Below, one piece after another: positions 21,589 through 23,863 of a stretch of DNA of 23,863 nt; the first letter of the stretch is position 1, and each line of letters opens with the position of its first letter. The notes under the pieces are model-generated. The model was not told the origin of the DNA, ran no database searches, and was given only the letters and a program-made list of their open reading frames with translations. The DNA comes from RUG563 sp964423675 (GTDB taxonomy: Bacteria; Bacillota; Clostridia; Christensenellales; Aristaeellaceae). The stretch lies in the NCBI GenBank assembly GCA_964423675.1, contig CAYRFP010000034.1:1-23863 (forward strand), written 5' to 3'. The translations under genes and the position numbers were made by a program.

Positions 21589-23863
21589 ATGGAAGATCAG
21601 ATTATTGTGCGCGGAGCACGGGAACATAACCTGAAAAACGTGGATATCACCATCCCGCGAAATCAGCTGGTGGTGTTTACAGGACTGTCCGGATCGGGCA
21701 AATCCTCTCTGGCGTTTGATACCATCTACGCCGAGGGCCAGCGCCGATATGTGGAAAGCATGTCCAGCTATGCTCGCCAGTTTCTGGGGCAAATGGATAA
21801 GCCGGATGTGGATAGCATCGAGGGTCTGTCCCCGGCCATTTCCATCGACCAGAAAACCACCGCCCGCAATCCCCGATCCACAGTGGGCACGGTTACAGAG
21901 ATTTATGATTATATGCGTCTGATGTATGCCCGGGTGGGCACGCCCCATTGCCCCCAGTGCGGCAAGGAGATTCGCCAGCAGACGGTGGATCAGATGGTGG
22001 ACGCGGTGATGGCGCTCCCGGAGGGCACGAAGCTGCAGCTGATGGCGCCCGTTGTCCGCGCACGGAAGGGCGAGCATGTGAAGCTGCTGGAGGACGCGCG
22101 CAAGGCCGGGTTCGTCCGTGTGCGTATCGATGGAGAAATGTATGAGCTGGATGATGTGCCCGCCATGGATAAGCAGAAGAAGCATCAGATTGATATTGTG
22201 GTAGATCGGCTGGTAGTGCGTCCGTGCATCCAGCAGCGGCTGACGGACAGCCTGGAAACTGCTATGCGGGAATCTGGCGGTCTGGCCTCGGCGCAGATGG
22301 TGCCCGATGGGCAGGAAATGCTTTTTTCCCAGAATTACGCCTGCCCGGATTGCGGCGTGAACATCGAAGAACTGGCACCCAGGATGTTTTCATTCAATAA
22401 CCCCTATGGCGCCTGCCCGGTTTGCAGCGGGCTGGGCGCGCTGCAAAAAGTCAGCGAGGAGCGGGTGATCCCCGATCCGGAAAAAAGCCTGAATCAGGGG
22501 GCCGTGGATTGCATGGGCTGGAACAGCGGCGAAAGCAATTCCACCGCACATATGATGTTTCAGGCGCTGGCGGATTTTTATGGCTTTTCCATGGATACGC
22601 CGTACCGGGATTTGCCCGCTGATGTGCGCCAGAAAATTCTCTATGGCACTGGCAGCCAGAAAATCAAAATTCAGATGGAATCCGGCCATTATCAGACCAC
22701 CTATGAGGGCGTGATCCCCTCGCTGGAGCGGCGCTATCGGGAAACCCAGAGTGATGGAATGAAGGCCGCCTATGAAGAATATATGGCGGAGGAAACCTGC
22801 CCGGCTTGCGGCGGCATGCGGCTTAAGCCCGAAGCGCTGGCCGTGACGGTGGGCGGACAAAACATTGCCCAGGTCAGCAACCTGAACATTCGCAAGGCGT
22901 GGGTTTTCTTTGATGGGCTAACCTTCTCGGAAAAAAACACGATGATCGCGGCGCCAATCCTGCGGGAAATTGACGCCCGGCTGGGGTTCCTTTGCGATGT
23001 GGGGCTGGAATATTTGACCTTGTCTCGGGCAGCAGCGACGCTCTCCGGCGGCGAGGCCCAGCGCATTCGCCTGGCAACGCAGATCGGCAGCGGACTGATG
23101 GGTGTGCTCTATATCCTGGATGAGCCATCCATTGGTCTACATCAGCGGGATAATGCCCGATTGCTGGCCACGATGCGACATCTGCGGGAACTGGGAAATA
23201 CGCTGATCGTGGTGGAGCATGATGAGGAAACCCTTCGCAGTGCCGATTTCCTGGTAGACATCGGCCCAGGGGCTGGGGAACACGGGGGCCACATTGTAGC
23301 GCAGGGCACGGTGCAGGATATTATGAACGCCCCAGATTCTATTACCGGCCAGTATCTTTCCGGCCGCAAACGCATCGCTGTGCCTGCTTCCCGGCGCGTC
23401 CCCCAGGGATGGCTGACCGTTCGGGGTGCACGGGAGCATAATCTGAAGAATATCGATGTGCGGTTTCCGCTGGGCGTGCTTTGCTGCGTTACCGGCGTAT
23501 CCGGCAGCGGGAAAAGCAGCCTGGTCAATACCATTCTGTATGGTGCTCTGGCCCACGATTTGAACCACGCGCGCCCCCGTAAGGCGGATTTCGATGGGCT
23601 GGATGGAGAAGCACAGCTGGACAAAATTATTAATATCGACCAGTCGCCCATCGGGCGGTCGCCCAGATCCAATCCTGCCACCTATACCGGCCTGTTCGAT
23701 CTGATTCGCCGGGTGTTCACCCAGCTGCCGGAAGCAAAAATTCGGGGGTATAAGGAAAACAGGTTCTCCTTCAATGTCAAGGGCGGGCGCTGCGAAGCCT
23801 GCGCAGGGGATGGCCTGCTGAAAATTGAAATGCATTTCATGGCGGATATTTATGTGCCCTGCG
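21589..23863 (+). CDS. uvrA: excinuclease ABC subunit A, N-terminal 758 codons (runs off the window)
   Basis: UvrA is the damage-sensing ATPase of nucleotide excision repair, working as a dimer with UvrB. The visible part has the first Walker A GLSGSGKSS (32-40), RRYVESMSSYARQFLGQM (53-70), Cys pairs of the zinc-binding regions (CPQCG near 120, CPDCG near 250, CPVCSGLG near 277, CPACGG near 405), the ABC signature LSGGEAQRIRLATQ (about 485-498) with the Walker B ILDEPSIGLHQRDN, and the second Walker A GVSGSGKSS near 640. It ends within the second zinc motif GGRCEACAGDG and following residues, so roughly 180-190 C-terminal residues lie outside. GGAGG is 5 nt before the ATG. No frameshift is seen. 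Confidence 0.97.
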   Translation, partial: MEDQIIVRGAREHNLKNVDITIPRNQLVVFTGLSGSGKSSLAFDTIYAEGQRRYVESMSSYARQFLGQMDKPDVDSIEGLSPAISIDQKTTARNPRSTVGTVTEIYDYMRLMYARVGTPHCPQCGKEIRQQTVDQMVDAVMALPEGTKLQLMAPVVRARKGEHVKLLEDARKAGFVRVRIDGEMYELDDVPAMDKQKKHQIDIVVDRLVVRPCIQQRLTDSLETAMRESGGLASAQMVPDGQEMLFSQNYACPDCGVNIEELAPRMFSFNNPYGACPVCSGLGALQKVSEERVIPDPEKSLNQGAVDCMGWNSGESNSTAHMMFQALADFYGFSMDTPYRDLPADVRQKILYGTGSQKIKIQMESGHYQTTYEGVIPSLERRYRETQSDGMKAAYEEYMAEETCPACGGMRLKPEALAVTVGGQNIAQVSNLNIRKAWVFFDGLTFSEKNTMIAAPILREIDARLGFLCDVGLEYLTLSRAAATLSGGEAQRIRLATQIGSGLMGVLYILDEPSIGLHQRDNARLLATMRHLRELGNTLIVVEHDEETLRSADFLVDIGPGAGEHGGHIVAQGTVQDIMNAPDSITGQYLSGRKRIAVPASRRVPQGWLTVRGAREHNLKNIDVRFPLGVLCCVTGVSGSGKSSLVNTILYGALAHDLNHARPRKADFDGLDGEAQLDKIINIDQSPIGRSPRSNPATYTGLFDLIRRVFTQLPEAKIRGYKENRFSFNVKGGRCEACAGDGLLKIEMHFMADIYVPC

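Overview
The window is chromosomal DNA from an endospore-forming Firmicute, most likely a member of the Clostridia with moderately high G+C. The evidence is a sigma-G gene, two spore-coat-like genes, strong AGGAGG-type ribosome binding sites throughout, and a maf-mreBCD-minD block of the kind known from Bacillus and Clostridia. I cannot place it to genus. I see no insertion sequence, prophage or CRISPR array, and the content is mainly core genome.

Layout. Positions 2-239 hold three tRNA genes (Phe-GAA, Gly-GCC, Cys-GCA) followed by a terminator. From 455 to 3443 the minus strand carries a serine hydrolase, recX and a small nucleotidyltransferase as one probable operon, then a MerR-type HTH gene with its own promoter and terminator. 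Two small spore-coat-like genes (3527-4085, plus) end at a terminator that faces lgt (4124-4867, minus). An aldo/keto reductase with a ferredoxin-like tail (4947-6092) and typA (6256-8064) follow on the minus strand, each with a recognisable sigma-A-type promoter.

From a divergent promoter at about 8274 a long plus-strand operon runs to 17119: maf, mreB, mreC, mreD, a class B PBP2, a MinD-type ATPase and rodA. The operon makes most of the rod-shape elongasome (MreB cytoskeleton, MreC/MreD, SEDS glycosyltransferase RodA and its PBP2 partner) together with a septum-placement ATPase. Compared with B. subtilis (maf-radC-mreBCD-minCD), radC and minC are absent, and PBP2 and RodA have been brought in. 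Several members are atypical. MreB has Lys where the family has the second Glu of its E-E-P motif. MreC is 602 residues, with long disordered-looking extensions at both ends. PBP2 is 874 residues, with extra sequence inside its catalytic half. RodA has a variant QGETGT motif.

Downstream are sigG, with a promoter that fits both the sigma-F and sigma-G consensus; tex, whose promoter lies partly inside the sigG terminator hairpin; an unrecognised gene with a methyltransferase-like fold; and the first 758 codons of uvrA, whose promoter carries a LexA/DinR-type SOS box. No clearly new defence or mobile system is visible. The most unusual part is the divergent elongasome operon.
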